Of a DNA stretch of 63,428 bases, positions 7,819-16,732 are shown in pieces. Position 1 is the stretch's first letter. Every line of letters begins with the position of its first letter. The position numbers and the translations under genes were made by a program. The notes beneath the pieces were generated by a model. It was not told the DNA's origin, searched no databases, and worked only from the letters and a program-made list of their open reading frames with translations. The stretch spans positions 1-63,428 of the forward strand of contig NZ_CAKZNK010000015.1 in NCBI RefSeq assembly GCF_937129525.1. The letters run 5' to 3'. The stretch is from an uncultured Chloroflexus sp. GTDB lineage: Bacteria > Chloroflexota > Chloroflexia > Chloroflexales > Chloroflexaceae.

Positions 7819-9345
7819 GTGTCACAACGGATTGTGATTGTTGGCGCGGGACCTGGAGGTTTGGCCACGGCCATTCGGCTGGCCGGACGCGGGTATCAGG
7901 TCGAGATCTTTGAAGCGGTTGACAGGCCAGGGGGACGCATGCGGGGATTCTCCCTCGGCGACTATCATTTTGATACCGGGCCAACCATCTTGCAGGTACC
8001 GCGGGTCTATGATGAGTTGTTCGAGAGCGCCGGGTTGCGTTTCAGTGATTATGTCTTGCTGACACGACTGGATCCCAATACCCGGATTCGTTTCTGGGAT
8101 GGCGAACATCTCGATCTGACCTCAAATGTTTCCGCCTTCAAAGCGCAACTGGCCCGCTTCGACCCGGAGCTACCGGCAGCGTTTGAACGCTGGTACATCG
8201 AGCATATTCGCAAGTATGTAGTCGGCTACGAACCATACCTTGGCACGCCGGTGCGAACGCCTCTCGGCTATCTGAAGCCGCGCGAAGTGGCAGCGGCGCT
8301 GGCATTCCGGCCATGGGAAAGTCTGTACGATCACTTCAAGCGCTTCTTCCGCGATGAGCGGGTTGTGTATGCGCTCTCGTATCAGGCAAAATATCTGGGA
8401 ATGCATCCGACGGCATGCTCGAGCGTCTTCAGCCTGGTGACCTTCCTGGAATTTGCCGAAGGGATCTGGCATCCGATCGGTGGGTTTCGCGCTCTGGCAG
8501 CGGGACTTGCCAGAGCGGCGACTGATCTAGGCGTGGTCATTCACTACAATCAGCCGGTCAAGCAGGTACTGGTCGAAAATGGCCGGGCCTGTGGAGTCGA
8601 ACTGGTTAGCGGAGAACGGGTACCTGCTGACGCCGTGGTGGTTAACGCCGACTTTGGCTATGCCCTCAGTCACATCATTCCGCCTCACGCGCGCGGCACG
8701 TATACCGATCAGAAACTCAACTCGATGGAGTTTTCGTGCTCGACGTTTATGCTCTACCTGGGGGTGAATCGACGGTGGGATGATCTGCCGCATCATCAGC
8801 TCTACCTCTCGGCGAGCATTCGGCGCAACGATCCGCTATGGGCGAAGAGCGCAGTGCTTGATGAAGAAGATCCGTCATTCTACGTTTGCAACCCGACAAT
8901 TGTTGACCCGGGCAATGCTCCGCCTGGCCATAGCACACTGTTTGTGCTTGTGCCCGTTCCCAATCTGCGCTACCCGGTTGACTGGCCGGCAGTCGAGCAA
9001 CGCTACCGTGATCTGATCATTCGCCAGATGGTGAAATTAGGATTTGAGGATGTCGAGCGGCACATCGTGGTTGAACGACGCTACACCGCCGAGACGTGGC
9101 GCGATGAGCACCATACCTATCTCGGCGCAGTCTTCAATCTGATTCACAGTTGGAGTCAGCTTGGGCCGTTCCGCCCGCATATTCGACACAACGGCGCCCG
9201 TCAGCTCTACTGGATCGGCGGCGCAGTGCATCCGGGAAGCGGGTTGATGACCATCCTGGAAGCGGCAAAGAGCGCAGTCCAGTTCATCAGTGAAGACCTG
9301 CCGCTCACGCAACCGGCGCCGGTTGCGCGCCCGGTTCGCCTGTAA
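7819..9345 (+). CDS. crtI: CrtI-type phytoene desaturase (FAD-dependent)
   Basis: This 508-residue FAD oxidoreductase belongs to the phytoene desaturase family, which introduces double bonds into carotenoid precursors at the membrane. The N-terminus has the dinucleotide-binding motif GAGPGGLATAIRLAGRG followed by RPGGRM, and the C-terminus has the conserved GGAVHPGSGLMTILEAAKSA block that closes the FAD site. The GTG start is preceded by AGAGGAG about 9 bp upstream. Carotenoid synthesis fits a phototrophic Chloroflexota host. A related desaturase or ketolase (CrtD/CrtO type) cannot be excluded from sequence alone. No other crt gene is adjacent, so the pathway is dispersed. Confidence 0.85.
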   Translation: MSQRIVIVGAGPGGLATAIRLAGRGYQVEIFEAVDRPGGRMRGFSLGDYHFDTGPTILQVPRVYDELFESAGLRFSDYVLLTRLDPNTRIRFWDGEHLDLTSNVSAFKAQLARFDPELPAAFERWYIEHIRKYVVGYEPYLGTPVRTPLGYLKPREVAAALAFRPWESLYDHFKRFFRDERVVYALSYQAKYLGMHPTACSSVFSLVTFLEFAEGIWHPIGGFRALAAGLARAATDLGVVIHYNQPVKQVLVENGRACGVELVSGERVPADAVVVNADFGYALSHIIPPHARGTYTDQKLNSMEFSCSTFMLYLGVNRRWDDLPHHQLYLSASIRRNDPLWAKSAVLDEEDPSFYVCNPTIVDPGNAPPGHSTLFVLVPVPNLRYPVDWPAVEQRYRDLIIRQMVKLGFEDVERHIVVERRYTAETWRDEHHTYLGAVFNLIHSWSQLGPFRPHIRHNGARQLYWIGGAVHPGSGLMTILEAAKSAVQFISEDLPLTQPAPVARPVRL

Positions 9346-9361
9346 CGGCACACAACGTTGC

Positions 9362-9391
9362 GGGCGAGACACCGAAGTTGGCGTCTCGCCC
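9362..9391. terminator. Stem-loop between convergent crtI and CheW-like gene
   Basis: GGGCGAGAC at 9362-9370 pairs with GTCTCGCCC at 9383-9391 in the 56-bp gap between the convergent genes. The U-tract is poor, so termination strength is uncertain. Confidence 0.55.
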
Positions 9392-9401
9392 TTCGCGATC
9401 A

Positions 9402-9854
9402 TCAATCACGCGCACCGCCGTGAGCGAGCGCAAACAATTCATCGACATCAAGCAAGAGCGCAGGCTGGGGCAGATCGCGCACGACGCCACACGAGATACC
9501 ATCAATGTGTTCGAGTGGGGTGATCCCGTCTGCACCGACTCGATGCAGGCTTATCACTTCGTCAACCAGCAAACCGATTTCAGGAGGCTGATCGAACTCA
9601 GGAGCTGCAAGCAGGATGTGGCTGTCAAGTTCGTAACCGGGTGGCTCACCGAGAAGCGAACGACCATCGATGACCGGAACTGTCGCGCCATGGAGTGTCA
9701 CAATACCACAGACAACTGGCGGCGCATCACTGAAGGGCATCAGCTCACTGAGACGGGCCGTGTGAGCGACGTTCTGCATCGGTAACGCCACGTATTGACT
9801 GCCGATACGGCAGACCACAACCATCGTCGTGGGGGGTGGTTTGAGCAGGCTCAT
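9402..9854 (-). CDS. CheW-like domain protein
   Basis: The 150-residue protein is essentially one CheW domain, the SH3-like adaptor that couples chemoreceptors to the CheA kinase. Typical features are the N-terminal strand with YVALPMQNV, the central GIVTLHGATVPVIDGRSLLG and the later EIGLLVDEV. The start is set by AGGGAGG about 7 bp upstream. No CheA, receptor or motility gene is near, so it is an orphan. It may serve a distant chemosensory array, gliding control or another two-component system. Confidence 0.85.
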   Translation of the reverse strand: MSLLKPPPTTMVVVCRIGSQYVALPMQNVAHTARLSELMPFSDAPPVVCGIVTLHGATVPVIDGRSLLGEPPGYELDSHILLAAPEFDQPPEIGLLVDEVISLHRVGADGITPLEHIDGISCGVVRDLPQPALLLDVDELFALAHGGARD

Positions 9855-9915
9855 AGAGACCTCCCTGTCGTATATATTTGCTCATACTGTAGCGCATTGA
9901 CCGAGGTGACAGAGT

Positions 9916-9921
9916 TATAAT
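9916..9921 (+). promoter_or_regulatory. -10 box (TATAAT) of the DUF429 gene
   Basis: A perfect TATAAT ends only 13 bp before the ATG at 9935, predicting a leader of a few nucleotides. No Shine-Dalgarno sequence is visible, so translation may be (nearly) leaderless. The -35 is weak. Confidence 0.5.
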
Positions 9922-9934
9922 CGAGCAACCGGCA

Positions 9935-10735
9935 ATGAACGTTACACCTTCGCGCCAAACGCTCTATCTCGGCCTTGATCTGGCCTGGTCAGAGCGCAAC
10001 CCGAGCGGCTTTGCGGTCTGCGCCGGCACACCGGCAGGAGCGCAGGTTGTCCAGCCGCCATGTCGGCTACAAACGACCGCCGAGATTGTGCAAACAATTC
10101 GCCGGTTGATCGGTGACGCGCCGGCGATTCTGGCAGTTGATGCGCCGTTGCTGGTGCCCAATGAGACTGGCCGTCGCTCCGCTGAGGCCGAACTGGCTGC
10201 GGCTTTCCGCAAGTATGACGCCGGCCCACACCCGGCTAACCGGCGTTTGCTGGCGCGTTACGGCGGCGCGCGTGGTGAAAAGCTGCTGGATGAGCTGGCA
10301 GCGGATGGATTTGTCTACACACCGGCGATTGAAGCGGCGGCAAGCGGCAGGTTTGTCATTGAGGTTTTTCCCCACCCGGCGACCGTGGTCTTGTTTCGAT
10401 TACCTCGCATTCTCAAATACAAAGCGCGACCTGGGCGGTCGCCGATTGAGCGCCGTCGCGAGCTGGCACGCTACCTTAACCTGCTGGCCAGCCTGACAAC
10501 CGGCGATCCACCCCTGATTGGAGTCGATCAGCTCTGGCCCGTTCAATCACCCGACCGAATAGAGAGCAGAAACCTTAAAGCCATCGAAGACGAGGCAGAT
10601 GCGTTACTTTGCGCTTACATTGCGCTTTACGGTCACCGCTGGGGCGCCACGCGCTGCCGGAGCTTTGGCAGCGCAACGGGTGGAGCGATTTTCACCCCCT
10701 ACTGGCGAGAAGCGGACCACCTGACATCAGCCTGA
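9935..10735 (+). CDS. DUF429 family protein (RNase H-like fold)
   Basis: The 266-residue protein matches the DUF429 pattern: an N-terminal GLDLAWS block, AVDAPL in the middle, a conserved EVFPHPATVVLF segment, and a C-terminal DEADALLCAYIA block. The family is predicted to have an RNase H-like fold with acidic residues placed as in nucleases, but no biochemical role is established. The ATG is preceded by a TATAAT box and a very short leader. The gene stands alone between the CheW-like gene (divergent) and the MgtC-like gene (same strand after 340 bp). Confidence 0.8.
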   Translation: MNVTPSRQTLYLGLDLAWSERNPSGFAVCAGTPAGAQVVQPPCRLQTTAEIVQTIRRLIGDAPAILAVDAPLLVPNETGRRSAEAELAAAFRKYDAGPHPANRRLLARYGGARGEKLLDELAADGFVYTPAIEAAASGRFVIEVFPHPATVVLFRLPRILKYKARPGRSPIERRRELARYLNLLASLTTGDPPLIGVDQLWPVQSPDRIESRNLKAIEDEADALLCAYIALYGHRWGATRCRSFGSATGGAIFTPYWREADHLTSA

Positions 10736-11078
10736 CTTCTGGAACACATCAACAGCAAACGAATCGCGCGCGCGGCCCCGCTTGTCGGCAGTCATTGGGC
10801 GGCAACGCTGACTTTCGTCCGGTATCGCGAGCCAGAACCGGTGACTGATCTTGTCGCCTATGAATGCGAGCGTGACGTTAACCGATTGGACGCTTGCAGC
10901 GCCGCCACCGGCACAGTATGCTAGACAAAAGCCTTCGCCCTGGCGCGCGTGGCGGCAGTGTCGCCGATACCGGTACAGGAGAAGATGATGCCTGTCAATG
11001 GCTGTCATCCAGTGTCGCCGTAACGCTGACACGACCCAACGCGATGCTCAGGCGACCTGATTGTTTGGCAGGCGAATC
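10736..11078. other. Intergenic region, no recognised content
   Basis: About 340 bp without a convincing gene or RNA. A minus-strand open frame (10727-11032) overlaps the DUF429 3' end and has no protein-like pattern or ribosome-binding site. I see no clear promoter box. Confidence 0.6.
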
Positions 11079-12350
11079 ATGCTCGACAATACTGCGCAAA
11101 CCGAATTGTTTTACCAGTTTGGCCTGGCATTGCTGATTGGCGCCTTGATCGGCTTGCAGCGCGAACATGCGTATGGCGCAAGCGAGGATCTCTTTGCGGG
11201 TGTGCGCACTTACGCTATCGTTGGCGTGATCGGATGCGCCGCCGGACTGGCAGCACTGACATTGCAGGCACCGGAGATCTTTGCTGCGTTAACGCTGGTT
11301 GTCGGTGGATTGCTGATCGCAGCGTATATCTTGAGCAGCCAGCGCGAAGGGGTCGGATTGACCAGCGAGATGGCGGTACTGATCACGATGCTCTGCGGCG
11401 GTCTGGTAGCGTGGGGATACGGAACTGTGGCTACAGCGGTTGGGGTAGCTGTCACAGTGCTCCTGGCCCTCAAAGCGCGTTTACATGGACTGGCGCGTCA
11501 GCTCAGCGCGCAGGATATGCAGGCAGCCCTGACGCTGGCTGCGATCAGTCTCGTCGTCTTACCCGTCTTGCCAAACACCTCGATCGGCCCGGCGCCGTTT
11601 GAGGTAGTGAATCCACAGAAGATCTGGTTGCTGGTAGTCCTGATCTCAACGTTGAGTTTTAGCGGCTATGTTTTACATAAGATTATTGGCACAACTCACG
11701 GCATTGCGCTGACCGGTCTAATCGGCGGGATCGTCTCATCAACTGCTGTGACGCTCAGTAACACCCAACGCAGCCGACAAGCGCCAGAACTGAGCCGTGA
11801 GTATGCGCTGGCCATTATGCTGGCATGGTGCGTTATGTTTGCGCGGATAGGGCTACTAACCGGTACTGTCGCGCCGGCGGTTTTGCAGGCATTATGGCCA
11901 ACCCTGATTGTTGGGGGAGGTTGTTGCCTGTTGTGGGGAGGGTGGCTGGCCCGCCAGTCTCGTCAGCATGAGGAAACGCCACTACTGTTGGGCAATCCGC
12001 TGGAGTTGCGTTCAGCGATTGGCTTTAGCCTGCTCTACACTATCATCCTGGTTGGCGCCAATGTCGCCCGCGCGCAATTTGGCAATACCGGAATCCTTGT
12101 CAGCAGTCTGTTTGGTGGGCTAGTTGATGTTGATGCGATCACGCTATCGCTCAGCGAGCTGGCAATTGCCACAGAAGGTATAGATAGCACTACCGCCGCC
12201 AACGCCATCGGCATTGCCGCATTAACCAATACGCTGGTGAAAGGCGCCATTGCGCTATTCGGTGGTCACCGAAAACTGCGACACGCAATCGCGCCGGCGC
12301 TACTGCTGATCAGTGGCGCAATGATCGCCACGCTGGTTGGGACATGGTAA
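11079..12350 (+). CDS. MgtC/SapB family membrane protein with DUF4010
   Basis: The 423-residue integral membrane protein starts with an MgtC/SapB-like domain (LLIGALIGLQRE and GVRTYAIVGVIG are family hallmarks) and continues into a DUF4010 region with many transmembrane helices. About 11-12 hydrophobic segments can be counted. MgtC relatives are linked to magnesium homeostasis, but the transport role of this larger subfamily is unproven. I chose the ATG at 11079; a TTG at 11061 in the same frame is less likely. The next gene is convergent, ending 11 bp away. Confidence 0.87.
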   Translation: MLDNTAQTELFYQFGLALLIGALIGLQREHAYGASEDLFAGVRTYAIVGVIGCAAGLAALTLQAPEIFAALTLVVGGLLIAAYILSSQREGVGLTSEMAVLITMLCGGLVAWGYGTVATAVGVAVTVLLALKARLHGLARQLSAQDMQAALTLAAISLVVLPVLPNTSIGPAPFEVVNPQKIWLLVVLISTLSFSGYVLHKIIGTTHGIALTGLIGGIVSSTAVTLSNTQRSRQAPELSREYALAIMLAWCVMFARIGLLTGTVAPAVLQALWPTLIVGGGCCLLWGGWLARQSRQHEETPLLLGNPLELRSAIGFSLLYTIILVGANVARAQFGNTGILVSSLFGGLVDVDAITLSLSELAIATEGIDSTTAANAIGIAALTNTLVKGAIALFGGHRKLRHAIAPALLLISGAMIATLVGTW

Positions 12351-12361
12351 GATCGGGCAGG

Positions 12362-12805
12362 TTACCAAAGCAGTGGCACCAACCGCCAGGAACGCTGCTG
12401 ATACTCGCGATAGCCGGGAAGTTGCGCGAGGAGGAGGCGTTCTTCGTATTGCAGCTTGGCCACCAATACGACCAGCAAAAGCAACCATAACGTCCAACGC
12501 CAGATTTCTGGCGCCGCCAAAATCCAGCCAAGTGTGATGAGCAGAAGGCTGGCGTACATCGGGTGGCGAATCAGGCGATACGGTCCAACGCACACCAGTT
12601 CGGTCTGCGGCAACGGATCAGGCAAGACTGATAGACGACGCAAACGCATTGTGAGCAAAGCCCACAACCCGAGCGCAACGCCACCGATCAGCAGACCGAA
12701 CGAAATCGGCGAGGAAGGAAGCAATGGTCCAGTCAAGGCAATTGCACCCAGGCAGGAAAACTGAGCAAACACCAGACCAAACGAACGAAACGGCGAACGG
12801 ATCAT
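12362..12805 (-). CDS. Isoprenylcysteine methyltransferase-like membrane protein
   Basis: This 147-residue membrane protein has four hydrophobic segments and the C-terminal signature of the ICMT/phospholipid methyltransferase family: GPYRLIRHPMY, then EERLLL and a Tyr-Arg-Glu-Tyr segment. These residues bind S-adenosylmethionine in family members. The substrate in bacteria is unknown. The ATG at 12805 lies 9 bp after GGGAGG; an in-frame ATG 10 codons upstream lacks this. It is divergent from ruvA, whose start lies 42 bp away, so the two promoters must overlap. Confidence 0.82.
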   Translation of the reverse strand: MIRSPFRSFGLVFAQFSCLGAIALTGPLLPSSPISFGLLIGGVALGLWALLTMRLRRLSVLPDPLPQTELVCVGPYRLIRHPMYASLLLITLGWILAAPEIWRWTLWLLLLVVLVAKLQYEERLLLAQLPGYREYQQRSWRLVPLLW

Positions 12806-12847
12806 AACCGGTGACCTCCCAACAATAATGAACAAGGTTCTCTTCTC

Positions 12848-13435
12848 ATGATTGCATCAATTCGCGGCATTATTCAAAGCATAGGCAGTGATCACCTGGT
12901 CGTCGAAACCGGTGGAGTCGGATTCCTTATCTACGCGCCTCGAACGACACTGGCTGCCGCCGGCGCAGTGGGGAGTGAAGCGTTCTTGCATACAACGTTG
13001 ATCGCGCGGGAAGATGCGCTCACGCTGTACGGATTTAGTGATCTCGCTCAGCGCAGCCTGTTTGAGCAACTGATCGGCGTCAGTGGAGTTGGTCCAAAGC
13101 TGGCGCTCAGCCTGCTCTCGAGTGGTTCACCAGATGAAGTGCGCGCGATGATCGCCGGCGGCGACATTACCCGCTTGTCCCGGGTACCGGGTATCGGGAA
13201 GAAAACAGCTGAGCGCATCGTGCTCGAGCTGCGTGGCAAGATCGATTTACGCCAGCCGACCAGCGCAGTCAGCTCCAGTGTGGCTAGCATTGATCGTGAA
13301 CTGAGTGACATCCTGGTCAGTTTAGGTTACAGTGCCGCTGAGGCGGCGGCGGCGATTGCCGCCTTGCCGCCTGATGCGCCTGCGGCGCTGGAAGAGCGGT
13401 TACGCCTGGCGTTGCGCTATTTTGGCAGCGCGTGA
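12848..13435 (+). CDS. ruvA: Holliday junction branch migration protein RuvA
   Basis: RuvA binds four-way junctions as a tetramer and recruits the RuvB motor in recombinational repair. The 195-residue protein has the N-terminal OB domain ([10 protein letters not shown]), two helix-hairpin-helix motifs ([12 protein letters not shown] and [12 protein letters not shown]) and the C-terminal RuvB-contacting domain with [11 protein letters not shown]. Length and order are standard. RuvB and RuvC are not adjacent, so the genes are split in this organism. Confidence 0.96.
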   Translation: MIASIRGIIQSIGSDHLVVETGGVGFLIYAPRTTLAAAGAVGSEAFLHTTLIAREDALTLYGFSDLAQRSLFEQLIGVSGVGPKLALSLLSSGSPDEVRAMIAGGDITRLSRVPGIGKKTAERIVLELRGKIDLRQPTSAVSSSVASIDRELSDILVSLGYSAAEAAAAIAALPPDAPAALEERLRLALRYFGSA

Positions 13436-13616
13436 CGGAGAAAATGCAGCTTCACCGCAAGCTTCAATCGCCAGGACATCGGTCAAGACGAACCGGTTCT
13501 CCTCTGCGAACGGAGGAATGGCATCGGCACGGATGAATGCATTGACCTGGAAAAGGAAGGCCAGCCTATCCCAAACTGCGACACGGTTAGCATTGCATTA
13601 ATCAGCTTACAGTCCT

Positions 13617-14234
13617 TCAACTACCCAGCGGCCAACCGGCCAATATCGGTTGACCGGCGACAAACCGCTCGATCTGCGCCAGCGCGACCACAGGAATACC
13701 CAACTCAAGCAACGGTTCGCGCCCCTTTTGAAACAATTTCTCAACCACAAATGCAGCAACAACCACTGTGGCGCGGGCTTCCCGAATCATTTCGGCCAGT
13801 GCCAGAGCGGTGCGTCCATTTGCAAGAAAATCGTCAACGATGGCTACCCGCGCGCCGGCAGGGAGAAAGCGAGCAGTAATGACCAGTTGGGTTTCGCGCC
13901 CTCTAGTTGGAGAGGGAACCCGGCGGGTCAACGCCGGCGTCGGCACGTCGGGATCATACTTTTTAGCGTAGACCAGCGGGAGCTGGGCGGACAGCGCCGC
14001 GGCCAATGCCGGTGGAATCCCGCTCGCTTCGGCGGTTACGATCAGATCGGGACAAAACCGATCCAGGCGAGTTGCCAGCTCCGCCCCGATCGCTTGCATC
14101 AAGCTCGGGTCAATGCGGTGGTTAAGGAAATGGTCGATTTTCAGAATCTGATCATCAACTACGACTGCTTCCTGAGCAATCCGGCTAACAAGTGGCGGGA
14201 AGGGAGCACACAACGTATCTTGCTGTGGGGCCAT
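13617..14234 (-). CDS. xpt: Xanthine phosphoribosyltransferase
   Basis: This 205-residue purine salvage enzyme would convert xanthine and PRPP to XMP. It follows the Xpt pattern: [20 protein letters not shown] near residue 30, the PRPP-binding loop [14 protein letters not shown] and the C-terminal [11 protein letters not shown]...[12 protein letters not shown]. The start is ATG with AGAGGTG somewhat far upstream. A purine riboswitch is common in front of xpt in Firmicutes, but I do not see one here. The spacer upstream instead carries the DnaA-box cluster. Confidence 0.88.
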   Translation of the reverse strand: MAPQQDTLCAPFPPLVSRIAQEAVVVDDQILKIDHFLNHRIDPSLMQAIGAELATRLDRFCPDLIVTAEASGIPPALAAALSAQLPLVYAKKYDPDVPTPALTRRVPSPTRGRETQLVITARFLPAGARVAIVDDFLANGRTALALAEMIREARATVVVAAFVVEKLFQKGREPLLELGIPVVALAQIERFVAGQPILAGWPLGS

Positions 14235-14592
14235 AGAACAATTTACACCTCTAGCTGTAATTCGGTACCATAAGTTTCATGATAATAAACAAGTGATTTG
14301 GAAATCGCCGTGGTGATAGGGCTGTGGAAGATGTGGAAGAACCGGTAGATACAGCATATTGAGGCTAGATTCGGCATGTGGAAATCATGGGAACATGTTT
14401 CCACATGGGAAGAGTGCATGACACCATAAGCGGCAGCTTCCGCAAAGCGTCCACGAACTATACACGCGATATTCCGCAGGTTATCCACAAAGGTGACGAG
14501 TTTTCCACATAATATTGCCAGTTATCCACAAGGGGTAAAAACAGGAACAGGGCGGTTCACCCGCCCTGTTGCCGAGGCACTCTGAATACGCC
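14235..14592. other. Candidate replication origin (DnaA-box cluster)
   Basis: This non-coding spacer holds seven sites with a TGTGGA core. One group is TGTGGAAGA twice in tandem (14323-14340) and TGTGGAAAT (14377-14385). The group in opposite orientation is GTTTCCACA (14397-14405), TTATCCACA (14481-14489), TTTTCCACA (14501-14509) and TTATCCACA (14522-14530). AT-rich stretches flank them at about 14240-14300 and 14500-14520. A perfect 10-bp inverted repeat, CATGTGGAAA / TTTCCACATG, spans 14375-14407. parABS lies 2.5 kb away. dnaA is not in the window, so the assignment as oriC is inference. Confidence 0.55.
14536..14570 (-). terminator. Intrinsic terminator of the bifunctional nuclease gene
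   Basis: On the minus strand a 10-bp stem (AACAGGGCGG / CCGCCCTGTT, loop 5 nt) is followed by CCTGTTTTTA, about 20 bp after the stop codon at 14593. Confidence 0.85.
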
Positions 14593-15168
14593 TTACGATT
14601 TTTCCCCTGGACGATCGCGGTCGTCAAGATCGAGCGTATTAATGAAGTTACGGAAAATCGACAGTGAATCTTCGTTGAGTTCAGGCTCATTTTCCGAAGA
14701 GGTCTCAGCGGCTGGTTCTGCGCTGCGGCTCGGCGCAGGAGGCGTGACATCTTCGGACTGTTCTTCTTCATCAAACAGCACCCCAGCCTGCTCGAGCACG
14801 TGGTCAGCCACAAAGATCGGCGCCTGAACTCGTTCGGCAAGCGCGATGGCATCACTAGGACGGGCATCAAGCTCAATCGCGCGCCCGGCCTGGTCAATCA
14901 GAATCCGCGCGAAGAAGGTGTTATCGCGGATGTCATTGATATAAATGTGACGGACCAAACCGTCCAGTTCGCCGATGGCAGCCTTGAGCAGGTCGTGCGT
15001 CATTGGTCGTTGCGGCTCGTGACCCTGAATTGCCATCGCAATGGCATCGGCCTCAAACTGACCGATCCAGATGGGCAAGTAACGATTTCCTTCAGTTTCA
15101 CGGAGGACGACGACCCGGCTCTGCGTCAACAGGCTGACACGGATACTATCGACGACGACTCGTATCAT
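14593..15168 (-). CDS. Bifunctional nuclease family protein (DUF151)
   Basis: The 191-residue protein has the DUF151/BFN domain in its first 130 residues: VVLRETEGNRYLPIWIG, EADAIAMA, then LDARPSDAIALA. Members have been described with DNase and RNase activity, though the physiological role in bacteria is unclear. The C-terminal 60 residues are an acidic, low-complexity tail rich in Glu, Ser and Pro. I chose the ATG at 15168 (AAAGG upstream, and family members start with MI.V.VDSI); an ATG at 15183 is possible. Its promoter overlaps that of the divergent peptidase gene. Confidence 0.87.
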   Translation of the reverse strand: MIRVVVDSIRVSLLTQSRVVVLRETEGNRYLPIWIGQFEADAIAMAIQGHEPQRPMTHDLLKAAIGELDGLVRHIYINDIRDNTFFARILIDQAGRAIELDARPSDAIALAERVQAPIFVADHVLEQAGVLFDEEEQSEDVTPPAPSRSAEPAAETSSENEPELNEDSLSIFRNFINTLDLDDRDRPGEKS

Positions 15169-15246
15169 CGGCCGGCCTTTCATGAAACGCCCATCTCCGG
15201 CGCTTAAGTGGGATCCGGATCGGGCAGCGGAAGAATCAGCAGTTAT

Positions 15247-15276
15247 ATCTTATCATGCGACGAAAGATGCCGTCAA
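15247..15276 (-). promoter_or_regulatory. Promoter of the bifunctional nuclease gene
   Basis: Minus strand -35 TTGACG (15271-15276) and -10 TAAGAT (15247-15252), spacer 18 bp. The -35 is only 2 bp from the -35 of the divergent promoter at 15279. Confidence 0.65.
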
Positions 15277-15278
15277 GA

Positions 15279-15307
15279 TTGACAAACCAATCTGCCCGGT
15301 GTATGCT
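15279..15307 (+). promoter_or_regulatory. Promoter of the M23 peptidase gene
   Basis: Perfect -35 TTGACA (15279-15284), 17-bp spacer, -10 TATGCT (15302-15307). Transcription would begin near 15314, which rules out the upstream in-frame ATG at 15182 as the main start. Confidence 0.8.
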
Positions 15308-15334
15308 CTCCCGGTAAGAAGAGCGAGTACGAGC

Positions 15335-16732
15335 ATGCAGGTTATCTTTGATCGACCTCCCTGGTTTGAGCGATGGAACCGAAGTCAGCGCCGGCTGGCT
15401 GCGGCCCGTCAACTTGCGCGGCGTTTACGCGAAGGTCAATACTATCACTCATCTGGTGTGGCGGCAGTGTCGTTGGAGAGACGCGCGATTCGCTGGCGGT
15501 TTCAACCATCACGCCGAACAGGACATCTCCTGCTGATCGTTGTGATTGCGTTGATTCTTTCCATCGATCAGTTGCTTCCCTGGCAGGCTTTGATGGAGCC
15601 TCATCCCGTCACTAAAGTTGCCACTCTCGTTGTGACGACACCGGCGGAGCAGGCAGTGAAAATTGCGCCGGCGGTGCGACGATCATCGGTCAAAGCAGAT
15701 GAACCGGAGCCTGTAGCTCCGGCGCTTAGCGCTCCTATACCGGTTGTAACAGCGTTCCAGACTACGCACCTGTTGAGTGAGGGTGAGACGCTGGCCGAAG
15801 TAGCAGCACGCTACCAAATCCCATTAAGCACACTGGTTTGGACTAATCAGCTTGATCGTGGTGATGCTTTACGGGTAGGTCAACCGTTGCGGATTGCCCG
15901 TCTTGCGGGCGCTACCCATACGGTGGCCGCGGGCGAGACGCTGGCGGTAATTGCCGGGCGATACGGTGTCGCGCCGGAAGCGATTATCACGTTTGCCCCA
16001 AACCGACTGCAAGACGGGCAACTAATTGTCGGGCGCGAGATCTTCATTCCTGGCGGTCGCTTGACCTGGACGGTGACGCAGGAGGAGTCATTTGCGCAGC
16101 GCAAGGCCGAACTGGTTGGCGTCATTTTAGCTGATGAAACAAATGTTCGGTCTGGCCCCGGCACCGATTATCCGCGGCAGACGCAACTGGCAGCGGGGCG
16201 GCAGGTAGCGTTACGTGGTCGTTATAATGACTGGCTCAAGATAGAGATTGGTGACGTTACCGGTTGGATCCGGAGCGATCTGCTAGAGGTCGATCCGGCT
16301 GAGGTCGTTACGCTGCCAGAGGTTCGAGACTTCCCGCCGCCACCACCGCGATGGGTATGGCCAGCGCGCGGGGTGTTAACATCGGGGTTTGGGCCACGTT
16401 GGGGAGGGTTTCACAACGGGATTGACATTGCCAATGTGGCCTGGACGCCGATTGTTGCCGCCAGTCGGGGATGGGTCTACGAAGCCGGCTGGTGTAGCGG
16501 CTACGGATATTGCGTCAAGATTCGGCATCCCGGTGGAATTGAGACCATCTATGGCCATCTGATTGCGCGACCGGTGGTACGGGTTGGGCAGGAGGTGAGT
16601 GCCGGGCAATTGATCGGCCACATGGGGAGCACTTACGATCGCGCCGGAGGCGGTTACTCAACCGGTGTTCATCTCCACTTTACCATTCTCGTGAACGGAC
16701 GGGCGGTCAATCCACTACGGTATTTGCCGTGA
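15335..16732 (+). CDS. LysM-SH3-M23 peptidoglycan peptidase, membrane-anchored
   Basis: The 465-residue protein acts on the cell wall outside the membrane. An N-terminal basic cytoplasmic segment is followed by one membrane span (about 64-80), two LysM repeats (LLSEGETLAEVAARY and TVAAGETLAVIAGRY), a bacterial SH3 domain with NVRSGPGTDYP, and a C-terminal M23 (LytM) domain. The M23 zinc ligands are visible as HNGID and HLHF. The family cleaves peptidoglycan cross-bridges or, when regulatory, activates amidases. The start follows from the promoter at 15279-15307; a frame open from 15182 is not used. It stands alone. Confidence 0.88.
   Translation: MQVIFDRPPWFERWNRSQRRLAAARQLARRLREGQYYHSSGVAAVSLERRAIRWRFQPSRRTGHLLLIVVIALILSIDQLLPWQALMEPHPVTKVATLVVTTPAEQAVKIAPAVRRSSVKADEPEPVAPALSAPIPVVTAFQTTHLLSEGETLAEVAARYQIPLSTLVWTNQLDRGDALRVGQPLRIARLAGATHTVAAGETLAVIAGRYGVAPEAIITFAPNRLQDGQLIVGREIFIPGGRLTWTVTQEESFAQRKAELVGVILADETNVRSGPGTDYPRQTQLAAGRQVALRGRYNDWLKIEIGDVTGWIRSDLLEVDPAEVVTLPEVRDFPPPPPRWVWPARGVLTSGFGPRWGGFHNGIDIANVAWTPIVAASRGWVYEAGWCSGYGYCVKIRHPGGIETIYGHLIARPVVRVGQEVSAGQLIGHMGSTYDRAGGGYSTGVHLHFTILVNGRAVNPLRYLP

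Noticed and set aside
7781-7837. Short leader frame before crtI, starting GTG after AGGAGA
   Set aside because: About 18 codons overlapping crtI in another frame; no regulatory codon pattern to support a leader peptide.
14235-14300. Purine riboswitch in front of xpt
   Set aside because: The conserved loop and core bases are not visible, and the spacer is short on the xpt side.
15182-15334. Upstream start of the M23 peptidase gene
   Set aside because: It lies upstream of the gene's own consensus promoter, and the added residues have no family support.
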